Part shown: piece by piece, positions 9,275 through 18,391 of the stretch | Layout of the letters: each line of letters opens with the position of its first letter | Numbering within the stretch: position 1 is the stretch's first letter | Assembly (NCBI GenBank): GCA_046351095.1 | Contig: JAXLZC010000001.1 | Location: 806,001-870,000, forward strand | Length of the DNA: 64,000 bases | Source: BQWY01 sp046351095 | Lineage (GTDB): Bacteria; Nitrospirota; Nitrospiria; Nitrospirales; Nitrospiraceae | Direction: 5' to 3' | Program-made: the position numbers and the translations under genes | Notes under the pieces: model-generated | Told to the model about the DNA's origin: nothing | Seen by the model: only the letters and a program-made list of their open reading frames with translations | Databases searched by the model: none

Positions 9275-9906
9275 AGATGCAGTCGTCGATCCTTCCTTGC
9301 GGCCTTAATGCCTGAGCGCCCGGCCGTTGAACGGGCGGCATTATACTCCACTCTCATACTGGTCCTACTGGACAAAGCGGAGTAGGCCATACGGAGCAGG
9401 ACTCGTGACAGCCATGTCAAGAGTCGGTTACTACGCACAGACTCGAATTCCCTTCGCCATATCCGAATGTCGTCGAGCGGCATTACACGAGCCTTAGGGC
9501 CGCAACGGATTGGTATACACGGGTTGTCCACAGACACAGGTTTTCTCCACGTTGCGTGAAGGTTTCGTTATAAGTCGATTGAGAATGCAAGACTTTTTTC
9601 TCCAATCTGGATTTTTCTTCAGGAGTCCGGCGGACACGCATCCACTGCGCCCTTGACCGCTCATCGTCGATACACAGTTTCTGTGTATGGGCTGTGGGTA
9701 ACCATGTTGATAACTGCCGAGTCGACGTATAGACGGCAGTCATAAGCAGAGTGCTCAAGAATTAGGCGAGGTTTACACGAAAGACCCACTTGGGAAGCCG
9801 GGATAGATACACTTGTTGTCGAATATGTGGAGAGGTGGCCCGAACGGACCTATCGACGTGTGAACGTGAACAGTGCTTGAGGAAAAGAACGGCGAGGGAA
9901 TAACAG
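9275..9906. other. 632-bp non-coding gap with DnaA-box-like 9-mers
   Basis: No convincing gene lies here. The gap holds three 9-mers one base off the DnaA box TTATCCACA: 9524-9532 (TTGTCCACA), 9693-9701 (reverse, TTACCCACA) and 9705-9713 (reverse, TTATCAACA). A T-rich run lies at 9594-9619. A perfect 8-bp palindrome ATACACAG/CTGTGTAT with a 3-nt loop spans 9670-9688. A hairpin CGCCCG/CGGGCG occurs near 9317-9337. Flanking genes point toward the gap rather than away, and no dnaA or dnaN is near, so a replication origin is unlikely. Confidence 0.45.
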
Positions 9907-11013
9907 TTAGGCCGGGTTCCGGCGGGAAGGCTGATCCAATTCGTGCTGGTGCGATCCCATCACATCGGAAATCGCAATCGCAAAGTCGTCCAGGCTCTCG
10001 AAGAGCGCAGCCACGTCGTCTGCATAGACTTGCCGTTCCGGCTCTACCGCCGACGGCGCAGCGACCAATTGAGTCGCTTCGCTCTTGTCTATGCCTACTC
10101 CTTCGCCGGGAGCATGCAGCACCGCCGTGACGTAGAGATGCGGCGTCTTGGAGAGGTCGTAGTCCAGGCTTCCCGCCTCGTGCGCATGGGCAACTCCATG
10201 CGAGTCCACGACACGGACAAGGGGACGCAGCGGAAACTGCGGGTTCGTCCGCATGACGATGGCCGCATCTCCGGAATTTACACGCACCTCGGTTCCCAAT
10301 GGATATACGCCGAATTGTTCAACTAACGCTTTGAGAATTTCCCGCGGAAACGCGACTCGCTCCTTCAAGAAAATCTCGTGCATCGCTTCATGCGGCAACA
10401 GCCGACGGCGGTACGGACGCGGTGAGATCAACGCCTCGAACAGATCGCACATCCCAATGATATGCGCTGCCTCGCAAATGGCCGTGCCGTGAAGGCGGTC
10501 CGGGTACCCCTGCCCGCCCCACCGTTCATGTGCCTGCCGGACGACCCCAGCCAACCAGTCATACTGCGATCCGAGTGCAGAGATCAACCGCTGCCCTTCG
10601 ATTGGATGTCGTTCTAGGACAGAACGGTCTGTCCGAGACAGGGGCCCGCTTTTCGCTAACAGCGATGTCGGTACGGTGAACATCCCAATATCGTGTAAGA
10701 GCGCCGCCAACGATAGCCGCGTCAGCTCCTCGCCGTTGAAATTGAGGCCCACGCCGACCTTCGTAGCAAACACTCCCACGCGAACCATGTTCGCAACGAG
10801 TGCGTTGCCTTCGGGCGCACCGAGTGCCTGTCTGACTAAATCGTCGTCATGCACGACACTCGCAGCCAACGCGCAGGCGGATTCTTCGATCGGACGGAGG
10901 GACAGGGGCGCACCGACCTGGATCGCTTCACGCAAGGCAACGACCTGCTCGGTCGCCTGCCGATACCAGCGATGGGACGAATCGGACTGCTGTATGGAAT
11001 TGATGGACGTCAT
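9907..11013 (-). CDS. HD-GYP domain protein (putative c-di-GMP phosphodiesterase)
   Basis: HD-GYP enzymes hydrolyse the second messenger c-di-GMP. This 368-residue protein carries the metal-binding HD pair H107-D108 (LLHDIG), a downstream HERWGGQGYP with the GYP signature at residues 169-171, and the later RPYR motif. All are hallmarks of an active HD-GYP domain at about 75-260. The N-terminal ~70 residues and C-terminal ~100 residues are unassigned. There is no membrane segment or receiver domain. It is the last gene of the chemosensory operon, which suggests that signalling output is tied to c-di-GMP turnover, as expected for twitching or surface behaviour. Confidence 0.88.
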   Translation of the reverse strand: MTSINSIQQSDSSHRWYRQATEQVVALREAIQVGAPLSLRPIEESACALAASVVHDDDLVRQALGAPEGNALVANMVRVGVFATKVGVGLNFNGEELTRLSLAALLHDIGMFTVPTSLLAKSGPLSRTDRSVLERHPIEGQRLISALGSQYDWLAGVVRQAHERWGGQGYPDRLHGTAICEAAHIIGMCDLFEALISPRPYRRRLLPHEAMHEIFLKERVAFPREILKALVEQFGVYPLGTEVRVNSGDAAIVMRTNPQFPLRPLVRVVDSHGVAHAHEAGSLDYDLSKTPHLYVTAVLHAPGEGVGIDKSEATQLVAAPSAVEPERQVYADDVAALFESLDDFAIAISDVMGSHQHELDQPSRRNPA

Positions 11014-11046
11014 GAGACGGTGTATCGAAGATTCAATCCTTGTGCG

Positions 11047-11985
11047 TTACATCGGAAGCAGAGCCGCGATGTCCTGTCGCTCCGCCGCCCCTTCCGAAGC
11101 CCACTGTTCGACGAGTGTGCCCATCGCAACGATCCGGCCCTCGACCAGCTCCAACCGTTTGGCGGTCAGCGTCACACGTTTATCCGACACGAGGCGCATA
11201 CAGGTCGCCAAACCCACAAAGAACTGGATGAGCCGTGGCGCCTGATGTCGACGAGAGAGTTCGGCCAGATGATCGGCCCCTTCGAGTAGTTTTACCCATT
11301 GATCGTCACGCACGAGCGACGGCTGGGCCAACGCGGCCTTGATGACGCTGAGCGACGCGGCAAGCGCCGGTAAGGCGCCCTGCATTTGCTCGCTGTACTC
11401 CGCATCCGAGCGCTGCACCTCGTCCAACAATCGACGAAGCGCCGGCACGTCCGGCTGCGCCGACCGACGGTTCACATCCTCTTGCACCTGTCGGATGGCG
11501 AGCGCCACGATCCGGCGATCCGCCCCCGTCTGACGGCGCGCGGCACAGGACCGACGAAGCGCGTCCAGCTTTTCCAGCAACTGCGTGGCCTGATGGACAT
11601 TTGCGACCGGCGGCTCGAACGAGAGGGTCGTTACGGTTCCTGTCGCCGACGCAATGGCCGATAGGATCTGATCGAGCGAGGTCCGCAGGGACAACAACGC
11701 AGCGGCGGCATCTGACGCGCTCGTAGTGCGGAGAGCTTCGGCCGACGGCAGCAAGGCAAAGACGGATTCTTGGATGGCCGGAAGATCGATCGTCGCGGCG
11801 GACCCACCCAAGCTGGTCAACGCGCGAGTGAGGGCATCGACGGCATCAGGCGCCTGCGAGGGCTGCGAGACCGATTCCAATCGCACCAAGGCGGCCAGAA
11901 TCTGACTCAACCATTCGTAGGCTTCTTCCGCAAAAAGCCCGAGCAGTTCTTTCTGAAAATCGTCGTCGGCCGTGGTATCGGACAT
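11047..11985 (-). CDS. HPt-like protein with Thr at the phospho-His position
   Basis: The N-terminal ~110 residues look like an HPt four-helix bundle (FQKELLGLFAEEAYEWLSQI, then ALTSLGGSA). In HPt domains the motif is HxLKGSA. Here residues 57-63 read TSLGGSA, so Thr57 replaces the phospho-accepting His and Gly60 replaces Lys. Ser/Thr-substituted HPt domains are known in the Pseudomonas ChpA protein. The remaining ~200 residues are helical and unassigned. It sits between the receiver-coiled-coil gene and the HD-GYP gene of the same operon. A modulator of the phosphorelay is likely, but it cannot be a normal His phosphotransferase. Confidence 0.6.
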   Translation of the reverse strand: MSDTTADDDFQKELLGLFAEEAYEWLSQILAALVRLESVSQPSQAPDAVDALTRALTSLGGSAATIDLPAIQESVFALLPSAEALRTTSASDAAAALLSLRTSLDQILSAIASATGTVTTLSFEPPVANVHQATQLLEKLDALRRSCAARRQTGADRRIVALAIRQVQEDVNRRSAQPDVPALRRLLDEVQRSDAEYSEQMQGALPALAASLSVIKAALAQPSLVRDDQWVKLLEGADHLAELSRRHQAPRLIQFFVGLATCMRLVSDKRVTLTAKRLELVEGRIVAMGTLVEQWASEGAAERQDIAALLPM

Positions 11986-12032
11986 GGGACTCTACGTACG
12001 CTCCAGGATCGCTCTGTCAGCCAAGGCGAACG

Positions 12033-13682
12033 TTACCGTTCCGTCGACCCAAGCTTGGACGCCAGCCCGGCGATCTGACTCAGCTTGCGGGCCATCTCTT
12101 CCAGACGTCGGTTCGCGGCATCGGCCGACGATTCGGCGTCGGTCACTCGTTGACTGAGACGCTCGGCTCGTTCCTTCGCATCGGCCAAGGCCGATTCCAA
12201 TGTCGGCACACGACCCGCTTCGTTCTGCGCACGTTGCGCTTCCGCGGCCAAGGCGCTGTTACGCTCACGCTCGCTGCTCAAGCTGGCCTGCACACCGGCG
12301 AGTTCGGCGCGCAATTGTGCGATCTCCGGTAGGCGCGCTTCCAATTCCTCGACCTTTTGTTTCTCTGCGCGTAACTGCGAATCCGTCGTGCGCAGCGTCG
12401 ACTCCAATGCCTGCATACGGGTCACGCGCTGCTCCAAATCCGTCACTTGCTGCACGAGTACAGCTTCCGCCGCTCGTTCCGCCGTCAACGCAGCTTCGAG
12501 GTCGCGTGCCTTCTTCGCCATTTCCTGACTGGCGGACAAGCTCGCCGTGAGCTTCTGCACCTTGTCGCGCTCGCCTGACAGCGCGAATTCGAAACCCCGC
12601 TCGCGCTCGGCATCATCGTCTCGACGACGGCTGACTTCGGCTTGCAGCGATTCTAACGTCGTCCTGGTGCTCTCTAACTCCTGACGTTGCTGATCGATCG
12701 TCGATTCCACTTCCAGCAGGCGGCGTGCCGCGGCAGTGGCGCCGGCACGCATCTCTTCGAGCTCCGCAACCTTCTGTCGTTCGTCTTGAAGTTCCTTGGC
12801 CAGTTCTTCGATGCGATGCATGGCGGCGGCGGCGCGTGTCCGCACCACTTCGAGCTCCGCGGCCTGCTCACGCGCGATGGTCAATTCCTGCGCCATCGTT
12901 TCGGACGCACGCTGCTGGTGCTGCACATCTGCGAGTGCTTGCTCCATGCCGCCCATACGGGCGAGCTGAGCCTTCGCCTCGCTCAAGGCCTGTTCCAATT
13001 CTTTGCGTCGGTCGCTCTCAGCCGCCAACTCGTGCTGAAGTTCGTCCGCACGGGCGGCACGAACCCGAGTGGCCTCCATCTCCTCATCCGAGACCGAAGG
13101 CGACACGGCCATTGGTGTCGACGCCGGAATGGACGGCGACTCCTTCTGCGGCATGGCAAACGGCGACGGTTGAGAGACGGCTGGTTCTGCACAGGCAAAT
13201 GGGCTGGGCATCGGCTGGACGGAGGGCGTCGCTACTTCCAGCTTCACCGCAGGTGCGGCTTCCACATCAGGCGTGGGTGCGGAAACAACGGCCGCCGCTT
13301 CTTGCGCCTTCGGCGATTTTGGACCTAACAATGCGGACACACGATCCTGGAGCGAACTCCCCTGAAATGGCTTTTTCAGAACGCCGTCCGCCTTACAGGA
13401 TTCGGCTTGCTTGGTGACATCGTCGTTGACAATGCCGGAGATCAACAACACAGGAATGGCTGCCAACTTGGCGTGGCTGCGAATATACCCGCAAACTTCG
13501 TAGCCGCTTTTGTCCGGCATAATGACGTCGGACACAACGACATCGGGCGCATCTTTTTCCAGCTGCGCAATGGCCTCTTCGGCATTCGCCGCCAGCGTGA
13601 CCACCAAACCCGCCTCCTTCAGGAGACGCTCGGCCACCTTACGCACGGCAATACTGTCGTCGGCGATCAACACACGAGCCAT
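12033..13682 (-). CDS. Receiver domain fused to a long coiled coil
   Basis: Residues 1-120 form a CheY-like receiver with D8, D9, the phospho-acceptor D52 (VVVSDVIMPD) and the Lys of KKPF. A Pro/Ala/Ser-rich linker (about 120-230) leads to roughly 300 residues of heptad-rich coiled coil (about 230-540), dense in Glu, Gln, Arg and Leu. There is no DNA-binding or enzymatic output domain. ATG 13682 begins the receiver exactly (MARVLIADDS), so the open frame further upstream is excluded. It lies in the chemosensory operon after two cheW genes. A phosphorylation-controlled scaffold or polar adaptor, resembling the FrzS arrangement in outline, is an inference. Confidence 0.82.
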   Translation of the reverse strand: MARVLIADDSIAVRKVAERLLKEAGLVVTLAANAEEAIAQLEKDAPDVVVSDVIMPDKSGYEVCGYIRSHAKLAAIPVLLISGIVNDDVTKQAESCKADGVLKKPFQGSSLQDRVSALLGPKSPKAQEAAAVVSAPTPDVEAAPAVKLEVATPSVQPMPSPFACAEPAVSQPSPFAMPQKESPSIPASTPMAVSPSVSDEEMEATRVRAARADELQHELAAESDRRKELEQALSEAKAQLARMGGMEQALADVQHQQRASETMAQELTIAREQAAELEVVRTRAAAAMHRIEELAKELQDERQKVAELEEMRAGATAAARRLLEVESTIDQQRQELESTRTTLESLQAEVSRRRDDDAERERGFEFALSGERDKVQKLTASLSASQEMAKKARDLEAALTAERAAEAVLVQQVTDLEQRVTRMQALESTLRTTDSQLRAEKQKVEELEARLPEIAQLRAELAGVQASLSSERERNSALAAEAQRAQNEAGRVPTLESALADAKERAERLSQRVTDAESSADAANRRLEEMARKLSQIAGLASKLGSTER

Positions 13683-13722
13683 ATCGTCACTCCCCTCAGC
13701 AAATCGCGGGATCGGTATTTCT

Positions 13723-14184
13723 CTAGGCGGCCTGCGGCACGCGCTGCACAAGATGCATGAACGAGATGACCGGAATCGCCGTGCCCTGGTAGGACCATTC
13801 CCCGAGCACACCCGGGCGCGCGTCGTCGGTCGTGTGAATCATAGCAAGGTCGGCATTCTCAAGCGACGGGATTTGCGAATCCACACGCAACGCCACTTCC
13901 TCGCGGCCCCATTTCACCATGACACACAGCGGCGTCTCCGACGACGGCGTCAATTCCCACTGTTCGGCCAAATTGTAGACGGCATACAACCGCGCGCCGC
14001 GACGTACGAGGGCATGCACGAAGGGCGTCGAACTCGGCACCGGCATCCAGATCGGCCAGGGCTCCACGCTCGCAACTTCCGACGCCTTCATGGCGAACGT
14101 CTGCCCACCGATCGCGAAGACGATCATCGAGGTCGTGCGTTTGGCCTGCGCCGTCGTCTGTGTCTGTCGTGCGCCGCGTAACAT
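13723..14184 (-). CDS. CheW-like coupling protein
   Basis: A CheW-like domain of about 153 residues. CheW proteins bridge chemoreceptors and CheA in the signalling array. Typical features are the opening MIVFAIGGQTFAMKASEV, a central RLYAVYNLAEQW corresponding to the R-G-x-V/I-x-P-V-x-x-L region, and a final PVISFMHL. ATG 14184 is preferred. A longer frame exists to 14250 but would overlap the preceding gene by 44 bp. It is the third CheW of this operon. It is more divergent than a canonical CheW and may resemble ChpC. Confidence 0.75.
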   Translation of the reverse strand: MLRGARQTQTTAQAKRTTSMIVFAIGGQTFAMKASEVASVEPWPIWMPVPSSTPFVHALVRRGARLYAVYNLAEQWELTPSSETPLCVMVKWGREEVALRVDSQIPSLENADLAMIHTTDDARPGVLGEWSYQGTAIPVISFMHLVQRVPQAA

Positions 14185-14206
14185 CCGCCGGTCTCGCCGC
14201 TCCTCG

Positions 14207-14686
14207 TTAAGCCGCGCGCGCCGGTTGCAACACCGGCGTCGTCGCTTCAAGATCGTGCACCAACCAATCGGGATTGATCACGACCGCCATCCGCTCGTCG
14301 TATACGAACACGCCGCGCAACCACACACGCTCGGCACCCGCGAACAACGGCGACATCTGTTGAATACGGTCGCGCCGAATGTCCATGAGCCCGATGACAC
14401 GGTCGACCGACACGACGCATCGGCCCTGCCCGCGCTGACACAACACGAACCGCGTCTCCACACTCGTCGGCAACCGCAGTAGTCCGAGGCGCCGCGCCAT
14501 GTCCGTCGCGCGGTACGTATCGCCGAGCAACGTGACTTCTTGCGCCGCCCCCATTTCGTTTGGCGTCAACACACCACGGACCGTATCGGCCCACAACGCC
14601 AGGCTCGTGTCGTTGATTTGCGTCACGAGAAACCGCGCGGTCACTGAGCCGCCGACCGGTCCCGTCACTCGTTGGCGAAAGGCCAT
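14207..14686 (-). CDS. CheW-like coupling protein
   Basis: A 159-residue CheW-like domain. It shows the beta-rich CheW pattern: ARFLVTQINDTSLALWADTV at residues 17-36, RCVVSVDRVIGLMD in the middle, and a late WLRGVFVYDERMAVVINPDWL. It follows the hybrid cheA after 9 bp and precedes another cheW-like gene. It probably couples receptors to this CheA. The conserved Arg-Gly loop of classical CheW is not clear, so a specialised adaptor is possible. Confidence 0.75.
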   Translation of the reverse strand: MAFRQRVTGPVGGSVTARFLVTQINDTSLALWADTVRGVLTPNEMGAAQEVTLLGDTYRATDMARRLGLLRLPTSVETRFVLCQRGQGRCVVSVDRVIGLMDIRRDRIQQMSPLFAGAERVWLRGVFVYDERMAVVINPDWLVHDLEATTPVLQPARAA

Positions 14687-14695
14687 CGTGTCCGC

Positions 14696-17600
14696 CTATT
14701 TCTTTCGTGCCGTCGCGGCGCCGACCCAGCGCTCGACTTCCGCCACAAGCGCACGTTCTTCGACCGGCTTCGCGATGTAGCCGCTGGCGCCCACGTTCAT
14801 CGCCAACTGCTTGTGTTTGTCGCCCGCGCGTGTGGTCATGACGACGATCGGCGTCGTCTGTGTCTGCGGCCTGGCACGCAACGCTTGAATCACTTCGTAG
14901 CCGTTTAACTTCGGCATCTCCAAGTCGGTGATGATCATCCGATAGGGATTGGCCGAGGCTTTGCGCACGCCTTCTTCGCCGTCCACCGCCGTTTCCACGA
15001 CATAGCCGGCGGATTCCAACATACGCGCCACGAACTTCCGGATACTCAACGAGTCGTCGATCAAGAGAATCGTCGAGCCACCAGGCGCCGTCGCCACGCC
15101 GCCCGACGGCGTCTCCGCTCTCGGGCCAGCAGCATCGGCTTCGACGGTAAGACCGCCGATCCCTCCGCTGTGCGATTGTTCCTGCCCGTTGATACGCCCC
15201 ACGTCCACCACGAGGACCACGCGACCTTCCGGATCGATCGTGGCCCCGCTGAAGAAACTTCGCTCGAGGATCTTCAAGGCCCCCAACGGTTTCACAACGA
15301 TTTCTTGGCGACCGAACAACTCGTCCACCGCCAACCCGAGCAACCCCTGTCCAGTCCGGACAATGACGACCGGAGCCCCTTCCGCGATTTCGCTGCTCAC
15401 ACCAGTCAAGGCATGGCTGAGGGTGTCCACCGGGACGGCGGTATCGCCCAACTGGAGAACCAATTGGCCTGCAATCTGCTGCACCACCCCCGGCGCCGGA
15501 ATCAAGACTTCGCGGACGCTCGACAGCGGAATGGCGTACCGCCAGTTGCCCGCGCGCACCAGAAGCGCCGTGGCGATCAACAACGTCAGCGGCAGGTTCA
15601 ACGTGAACTTCGTGCCGATGCCCTTGGCTGTCTCGACGTCGATGAACCCGTTCATCCCTTCGATGGTTTTTTTCACGACATCGAGGCCGACACCACGCCC
15701 CGCCTGATCTCCAATCACTTCGGCGGTCGAGAATCCCGGCAAGAAGATGAGCTTCATCGCCTCGGCGTCGGTCATCGTTTTCGCCGTCCCCTGCGTGATC
15801 AATCCTTTGGAGAGCGCCTTATTTTTCAGCTTCTCCGGCTCGATCCCGGCGCCATCGTCTTCGATCTCGATGATGACCGCGTTGCCGCGGTGCGCCGCGT
15901 GGAGGTACACGGTGCCGACGGCCGGCTTACATTGCGCAATACGCACGGCGGTCGGTTCGATGCCGTGATAGACCGCATTCCGGACGAGGTGCACCAACGG
16001 GTCGACCAACCGTTCGACGATGCTGGTATCAACTTCCGTTTGTTCACCCGTCGTCACCAACGTGACTTCCTTGCCGGTGGCACGGGCCATTTCGCGCACC
16101 GCGCGGCGGAAGCGCGTGAACGGCGTACCGATCGACACCATGCGGGCGCGCGCGATTTCGTCGCGCATACCGAGGGTCAAATGGTGCAGTTGGCTCATGT
16201 CTTCACGCGCGCTGCGGATCGAGCCGGACAGTTGCACCATCGATTCGGTGATGTCCGCCGTCACTTCCGAGATCCGTCGCGCGAGAATGTTGAAGTCGTC
16301 GTATTTGTCGAATTCCAGTGCGCCGAAATCCCCAAGCCCCGGGATCGCCTGCGCCGGCATGCCGTCCGACGGCACGGGTGCTTGGTGGCTGTGCGAGGGC
16401 TGCGACGGCAAGGTGAACGAGTGTTTTTCCTCGAAGCCGCGCACCGTCTCCAGCATCTTGCCCTTGAACGATTGCACCTGATTCGCAAGATATTCGAGGG
16501 CAACCAACCGTTGTTCCAAACGACCACGACCGATCACCAACTCGCCGACGAGGTTCAGCAACTTCTCCAAACGCTCGCGGTTGACGCGGATGACGTCGCC
16601 CGCTTGCGCGGCGGCCGCATCGTCCTGTGCGGCGCTCACCTTTGCCGGTTCTTCAGTGCCCGCGTGCGCCTGCTGCTGGTGCGGCGTCATCGCCGGGTCT
16701 GGAATCGCCGCCGAGGCCAACACACCGACCGCCGATCCATCCGCCAGCCGCTTCAGGTCGGCCACCACCGTACGGAACCGTCCGCGCACCTGTGCGATCA
16801 TCGAAGGATCGCGCCGCATCAGCAACCGCACCAAGTCGACCGACTTCAAGATGACGTCGGCCATACCGGCGACATACACCGCGCGTTTTTCGCGGATGGC
16901 GCCCATCAAGTCTTCCACGTAGTGAATGAGGTCGCCGATCGGCGTGAAGCCGACGGTGAACGCCGACCCCTTCAACGTGTGGGCGGTCCGGAACAGATGG
17001 TTGATGAGCTCGGTGCTCTGCGGATCCTTTTCCAGTTTCAGCAGGTAGGCTTCCAGTAACTCTAAGTACTCCTGCGCCTCCGGTACGAAGTACGACAGCA
17101 CTTCGGCATCGAGATCCGGAAGCAAATAGGCATCCGTCAGCTCGGTCCCGTCCGGTGCAATCGTTCCGGAGGAGGCGGGCACCACCGCTGCCGGCTGAGT
17201 CGATGCGACCGGTGTCGGCGCGTGTGGTGCTGCGACAGGAGTTTCGAGGCGGACCGGCTCTGGAGCAGACACAGGTTCCATTTGTGCCTGCATATCCGAA
17301 GCTATGGCAGGAGCATCAACAGAAACGGGCTCCACAGTCGATGACGTGTGTGCTTCCGTCTCGGTCTGTTGGACATTCGGACTCGCTTCGACCGCTTCGA
17401 CGACGGCCGGTGTCTCCGACCACGAAGCGATCGTTCCTAAGAGCGTCGGAATGTCGCGTTGCAACGCGGGCACATCGTCCGACTTACGAGCGATCACACG
17501 GGTCACGATGGCGAGAGTCTGCCGAGTGAGATCGAGGATGCCCGAGGGCATCGCAGCACGCCGATCGCGTAGATCGCGAAGCCGATCTTCGAGCGGCAAC

Positions 17601-18328
17601 GCAATATCACCGATGATCTGATACCCCACCGTGTAGGCGGAGCCTTTCATCGTGTGGATATCGCGAAACAGACGGTGGATACGATCGTGATCGTCGAGGG
17701 CGTTCGTCAGCGCTTCTATATGACCGGACGACGTCGTAAGAAGTTCTTCAATTTCTGGCACGAAGTATTCGAGCACCTCGGCGTCGATGGGAGGCAGCAC
17801 GACATCGGAGGTGACGAAGGCATGGTCCGGGATCAGCTCCGTATGCTCGTGCGCACCGCTCGGCGCCGCGGGGACCTGGGCGGCGTCGCTTGTTGCGGCG
17901 ACAGGCGCCGTATCCGACGAATTCGATAAATCAATGGGCTTGGACAGGATGGCTTGGTACCGATTGCGCCAGTGATCGGCGTCGAACGGCAACTCCGTTT
18001 TCGCGGAGGCGAGCGCCTGCAGTTGGGTGCGAAGCGTTTCGGTCAGCTCGCGTAACCATCGCACGACATCCGGCCAGATCACGGCCGGTGTGGCCTTGGC
18101 ATGCTCGAGCACCTCTTCGAAGAGGCTGCCGATCGCGGAAATGCCCATGAACTGATAGAGCGCGGCGGCGCCCTTCAGTTTGTGACCGACCCGATAGTGT
18201 TCGTAGAGGTCGTCCTGGGACGGCAGGCCCAACTCCGGCGCCAAGGCCGCGGAGAGGATCTGGAGACCCTCTTGCCCCTCTTCCACGAAGACGTCGATAA
18301 GATTGTCGCGGATAGACTCGTCGCTCAT
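14696..18328 (-). CDS. cheA: Hybrid chemotaxis histidine kinase CheA with three HPt domains and a receiver (ChpA-like)
   Basis: This 1210-residue central kinase autophosphorylates and passes phosphate to receivers. In order: HPt1 (about 1-115, H49 in HKLKGAA), HPt2 (about 180-295, H225 in HTMKGSA), a Pro/Ala linker, HPt3 (about 405-515, H450 in HTLKGSA) and a dimerisation helix (about 580-720). The HATPase follows (about 765-915, N box HLVRNAVYHG, G1 DDGAGI, G2 GRGVGLD). Last come a CheW-like regulatory domain (about 915-1045) and a C-terminal receiver (about 1085-1205, D1135 in ITDLEMPK). Multiple HPt domains plus a C-terminal receiver are typical of the type-IV-pilus system kinase ChpA/PilL. 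All three His residues are intact. Confidence 0.95.
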   Translation of the reverse strand: MSDESIRDNLIDVFVEEGQEGLQILSAALAPELGLPSQDDLYEHYRVGHKLKGAAALYQFMGISAIGSLFEEVLEHAKATPAVIWPDVVRWLRELTETLRTQLQALASAKTELPFDADHWRNRYQAILSKPIDLSNSSDTAPVAATSDAAQVPAAPSGAHEHTELIPDHAFVTSDVVLPPIDAEVLEYFVPEIEELLTTSSGHIEALTNALDDHDRIHRLFRDIHTMKGSAYTVGYQIIGDIALPLEDRLRDLRDRRAAMPSGILDLTRQTLAIVTRVIARKSDDVPALQRDIPTLLGTIASWSETPAVVEAVEASPNVQQTETEAHTSSTVEPVSVDAPAIASDMQAQMEPVSAPEPVRLETPVAAPHAPTPVASTQPAAVVPASSGTIAPDGTELTDAYLLPDLDAEVLSYFVPEAQEYLELLEAYLLKLEKDPQSTELINHLFRTAHTLKGSAFTVGFTPIGDLIHYVEDLMGAIREKRAVYVAGMADVILKSVDLVRLLMRRDPSMIAQVRGRFRTVVADLKRLADGSAVGVLASAAIPDPAMTPHQQQAHAGTEEPAKVSAAQDDAAAAQAGDVIRVNRERLEKLLNLVGELVIGRGRLEQRLVALEYLANQVQSFKGKMLETVRGFEEKHSFTLPSQPSHSHQAPVPSDGMPAQAIPGLGDFGALEFDKYDDFNILARRISEVTADITESMVQLSGSIRSAREDMSQLHHLTLGMRDEIARARMVSIGTPFTRFRRAVREMARATGKEVTLVTTGEQTEVDTSIVERLVDPLVHLVRNAVYHGIEPTAVRIAQCKPAVGTVYLHAAHRGNAVIIEIEDDGAGIEPEKLKNKALSKGLITQGTAKTMTDAEAMKLIFLPGFSTAEVIGDQAGRGVGLDVVKKTIEGMNGFIDVETAKGIGTKFTLNLPLTLLIATALLVRAGNWRYAIPLSSVREVLIPAPGVVQQIAGQLVLQLGDTAVPVDTLSHALTGVSSEIAEGAPVVIVRTGQGLLGLAVDELFGRQEIVVKPLGALKILERSFFSGATIDPEGRVVLVVDVGRINGQEQSHSGGIGGLTVEADAAGPRAETPSGGVATAPGGSTILLIDDSLSIRKFVARMLESAGYVVETAVDGEEGVRKASANPYRMIITDLEMPKLNGYEVIQALRARPQTQTTPIVVMTTRAGDKHKQLAMNVGASGYIAKPVEERALVAEVERWVGAATARKK

Positions 18329-18391
18329 GCTCGCGTTCGCCCTCCTGGCGCCAGTCGGACGCCCCGCCGATCGCTCGGCGGGGCGACGCGC

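Noticed and set aside
9670..9688. dif-like recombination site
   Set aside because: The palindrome has 8-bp arms with a 3-bp centre and does not match the 11-6-11 dif layout.
9483..9758. Minus-strand open frame of 91 codons in the gap
   Set aside because: No ribosome site, no family resemblance and atypical composition. More likely chance in a non-coding stretch.
9275..9906. Replication origin
   Set aside because: Only near-matches to DnaA boxes, flanking genes converge on the gap, no dnaA/dnaN/gidA neighbours, and spot counts show C over G on the plus strand on both sides, so no skew switch.
15170..17059. Long plus-strand open frame (629 codons)
   Set aside because: It is antisense to the hybrid cheA, whose domains are unmistakable. 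The translation is rich in His/Arg/Asp with no family resemblance, as expected for the shadow of a GC-rich gene.
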